From assembly GCA_947493335.1 (NCBI GenBank), contig CANLQO010000008.1, positions 1-64,000 on the forward strand: a stretch of 64,000 nt of DNA, in the 5' to 3' direction. This DNA comes from an uncultured Paracoccaceae bacterium. Its GTDB lineage: Bacteria > Pseudomonadota > Alphaproteobacteria > Rhodobacterales > Rhodobacteraceae. Numbering within the stretch: position 1 is the first letter of the stretch; every line of letters begins with the position of its first letter. Shown in pieces: positions 62,210-64,000 of this stretch. The translations under genes and the position numbers were made by a program. A model generated the notes under the pieces. That model saw nothing but the letters and a program-made list of their open reading frames with translations. It was not told the origin of the DNA and searched no databases.

Positions 62210-62557
62210 CTAACCGACCTTCAGCGGACGCCAGGTCTTTTGCGGCATCCGCCAGTCGATCCCTTCCAGCAGCATCGACAACTGTGCTGGCGTGACGTTG
62301 ATCTTGCCGTCCTTTGCAGCGGGCCACACAAAGCGACCCTTCTCCAGCCGCTTGCTGAACAGGCAAGCGCCCTGCGCGTCCCACCAAATAATTTTGAGCA
62401 AGTCGCCGCGCCGCCCCCGGAACACAAACAGGTGCCCAGAATACGGATCAAGCTCCAGAACTTTCTCAGCCTGTGCCGCCAAGGTGTTGAACCCCCGTCG
62501 CATGTCCGTGACACCCGCTGCCAGCCAGACGCGAGTGTTGGATGGAACCGGGATCAA
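62210..62557 (-). CDS. tnpB: IS66 accessory protein TnpB
   Basis: A 115-residue IS66 Orf2 protein: [70 protein letters not shown] is the family signature. It overlaps the tnpA stop by 4 bp. It is required for transposition together with TnpA and TnpC, although its role is not well defined. Confidence 0.95.
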   Translation of the reverse strand: MIPVPSNTRVWLAAGVTDMRRGFNTLAAQAEKVLELDPYSGHLFVFRGRRGDLLKIIWWDAQGACLFSKRLEKGRFVWPAAKDGKINVTPAQLSMLLEGIDWRMPQKTWRPLKVG

Positions 62558-62934
62558 ACCGACAGGCCCTGCACCAAGCTGACCACGGCAGTCAGCGCGG
62601 TTGGACCCTCAACGAGGATGCGCCGACCATCCGATAGGGTGATATCAACCCGACTTGCGGACAGAGGGGCAGATAGAGACGGCATTGGCATCTCGATCGG
62701 AGCTGGCTCAACGGCAACATCAGCCTCGATCTCAATCGGAAGAAACCTTGCTTCCTGTTCTGACCCAGCGACCTCTGGCGCAAATCGCGGATCCTTCAAC
62801 CATTTGAAAATAAGGTTCGCATTCACCGCATACCGACGCGCAACCTGTGCCACCGACATCCCCTGCGTCGTTGCCTGCGCGCAAATCTCACGCTTCTCCT
62901 CATCGGCCCAAAACCGCTTCTTCCGCCTGCTCAT
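62554..62934 (-). CDS. tnpA: IS66 accessory protein TnpA
   Basis: A 126-residue IS66 Orf1 protein with a helix-turn-helix ([38 protein letters not shown]). The ATG at 62934 (MSRRKKRFW) is supported by the same start in the truncated copy at 57.5 kb. It overlaps tnpB by 4 bp. Confidence 0.92.
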   Translation of the reverse strand: MSRRKKRFWADEEKREICAQATTQGMSVAQVARRYAVNANLIFKWLKDPRFAPEVAGSEQEARFLPIEIEADVAVEPAPIEMPMPSLSAPLSASRVDITLSDGRRILVEGPTALTAVVSLVQGLSV

Positions 62935-63038
62935 AGAGTGCCTCACAGTGTCCACTATCGATGGTGGACACTTAGATCAGTCTTCGCAAAGCCGTTAGGT
63001 CGGGTTCAACGGGCGCTTACGAAATAGGAGATTGAGGA

Positions 63039-63470
63039 TCAATTCCTAGGATTGCACGAGCATGTAACAATCTCACCTGTGTTTTCTGTGCAAGAACCAT
63101 TAGAACTCGGGCTCTTGCAAGCACCAGTAAACATATCATTGCAGTCAAAGTCGCCCACGCAGGTGCAGCTAGTTCCTGTGCAATGATAGCTCAGTCCACC
63201 AACAACACCTCCGTTAGAAAGATTGTTCAGACCCTCTGCTCCCACGAAAATTGCTGAAGCGCGCGAAGCGGAAATACCGAGTCTTTCGGCAAGCACGGCG
63301 GAGTCATCAATCGCAACTGGATCTTCGAGCGCAGAGGAGATCTTCTTGTCCAGGATTTCCACCGCGGAAACGTTCGCGCTGACTGATGGCCTCTGATATA
63401 GCGCGATGCTCAAAGCAATGACCGCCAGTGCGAGAACTAAGTTGAGTATTGTTTGGGTAGATAAAGTCAT
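63039..63470 (-). CDS. small secreted cysteine-rich protein
   Basis: A 143-residue protein. The N-terminus has a long hydrophobic segment (TILNLVLALAVIALSIALY) acting as signal or anchor. A helical middle part (AVEILDKKISSALEDPVAIDDSAVLAERLG) is followed by a C-terminal knot-like region with eight cysteines within about 45 residues (YHCTGTSCTC, FDC, GAC, SC, TCSC), suggesting four disulfides. The ATG at 63470 follows GGAGC. It is 18 bp outside the right end of IS66. No family recognised. Confidence 0.6.
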   Translation of the reverse strand: MTLSTQTILNLVLALAVIALSIALYQRPSVSANVSAVEILDKKISSALEDPVAIDDSAVLAERLGISASRASAIFVGAEGLNNLSNGGVVGGLSYHCTGTSCTCVGDFDCNDMFTGACKSPSSNGSCTENTGEIVTCSCNPRN

Positions 63471-63500
63471 TTTTAGCTCCAAATTGATGGTTGCTATCAA

Positions 63501-63950
63501 TTTGTTTTCTTAGCCCGGCAGAAGAATTGGCGGACGGCGACCGCTGGTCGATAGGGTCAAACTACTAAATTTTGTCTTTTCTGTCACCAGTTGGAGCTTG
63601 GCAGCATTGGATTTGGAACCTCGGATTTTGAAACTGTGACAAAAGTTCTGATGCCATAGCCCGCCCCAGGGATGGACACCCGGCAGGGCAGATCGCGGCG
63701 GGACTGGTGGCGCATGAGCTGAGGGAGGCGACGTGGCTCAGGATGAGACGCGGCCCCGACCATCAGATCAGTGCACCAGGTCTGCCAAGTTCTGGATGGA
63801 GACGCGCAGCGGCGGAACCTGACAGCCCGATGACCGAAAGCAAAGCGATAGGGCAGGGGGCACCAAACTTGGTTTTTGAGTCTTTGGTGACTATCAATTC
63901 TCGACGGAAAGAGGCTCGTCAGGTTTGAAGAAATCTAGGAAATAGAGCAA
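63501..63950. other. gene-free end region
   Basis: About 450 bp with no supported gene. A 73-codon plus-strand frame from 63707 has no ribosome site and no recognisable product. No repeat module of the dispersed family was seen. Confidence 0.35.
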
Positions 63951-64000
63951 ATGGAACTTATCGATACAGTCTTTGAGGCGGCTCAAAACAGCGCAAAGTT
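63951..64000 (+). CDS. start of a gene running off the window
   Basis: An ATG at 63951 opens MELIDTVFEAAQNSAK and continues past the window edge. An AGGAAA stretch lies about a dozen bases upstream. Too short to identify. Confidence 0.3.
   Translation, partial: MELIDTVFEAAQNSAK

Larger units (their letters stand above)
60575..63020 (-). mobile_element. complete IS66-family insertion sequence
   Basis: Carries intact tnpA, tnpB and tnpC on the minus strand. The right terminus reads GTAAGCGCCCGTTGAACCC in reverse complement, ending at 63020. A related sequence (CCGTCCGTTGAACCCGCTCTG) near 60581-60601 marks the left end; its exact boundary is uncertain by a few bases. No 8-bp target duplication is evident, which may mean recombination at one end. 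Confidence 0.82.

Noticed and set aside
63707-63928. 73-codon plus-strand frame near the right edge
   Set aside because: No ribosome site and no recognisable product.
1-64000. tRNA, rRNA or riboswitch genes
   Set aside because: No cloverleaf-like or rRNA-like sequence and no familiar riboswitch core was noticed by eye; a covariance-model search would be needed to exclude them.

Overview
The window looks like accessory-rich sequence from a Rhodobacteraceae (Roseobacter-group) alphaproteobacterium. The basis is gene content: TRAP and ABC solute uptake cassettes, a MocR/EamA pair, a MobA/MobL relaxase, IS66 and IS1182 elements, and proteins of typical roseobacter flavour. No rRNA, tRNA or CRISPR array was seen, so chromosome versus megaplasmid cannot be decided, and I do not name a genus.

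Layout. 0-3.3 kb: two related small lipoproteins around a LysR regulator, then a DUF481-type outer-membrane protein with a clear terminator. 3.3-6.2 kb: a G+C-rich orphan MobA/MobL relaxase preceded by a hairpin-rich, possibly oriT-like region. 6.2-9.9 kb: a GST and an EamA exporter divergent from a MocR regulator. 9.9-11.3 kb: an IS1182-type transposase. 11.9-24.7 kb: an 11-gene minus-strand sugar-acid operon under a divergent LacI regulator with a perfect palindromic operator. It encodes a XylB-like aldose dehydrogenase, an IlvD/Edd aldonate dehydratase, two more SDRs, a FAH-family hydrolase, an ABC importer, and an overlapping pair of an APH-fold kinase and an active-site-altered enolase paralogue. 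24.8-28.5 kb: a compact TniA-TniB-TniQ transposon whose two ends can be read in the sequence. Its right end abuts the 3' half of an antiphage-type deoxycytidylate deaminase gene.

30.5-39.1 kb: AraC/PhyH, then a sialic-acid-like cluster (NanA lyase, GntR, second DapA-family enzyme, TRAP transporter, AGE epimerase). 39.8-42.8 kb: nitrilase, acyl-CoA-dehydrogenase-like flavoprotein, HxlR regulator. 43.3-48.6 kb: a TetR regulator facing a homocysteine methyltransferase / secreted protein / GNAT / di-heme peroxidase / Rid protein cluster. 49.1-53.0 kb: an XRE-cupin regulator and a threonine degradation operon (kbl-tdh-cysteine-synthase-like) whose Tdh lacks the structural zinc cysteines. 53.2-57.5 kb: small regulators, an APCDD1-like secreted protein, membrane proteins and a DUF1992 protein. 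57.5-63.5 kb: an A+T-richer island with a large secreted JAMM-like/VWFD protein, lying between a broken IS66 end and a complete IS66 in opposite orientation, followed by a small cysteine-rich secreted protein.

A family of modular intergenic repeats recurs in at least ten gene-free gaps throughout the window. It explains most of the long non-coding stretches. The best candidates for something undescribed are the kinase/enolase-paralogue pair inside the sugar-acid operon, the repeat family, the zinc-less Tdh, and the VWFD island.
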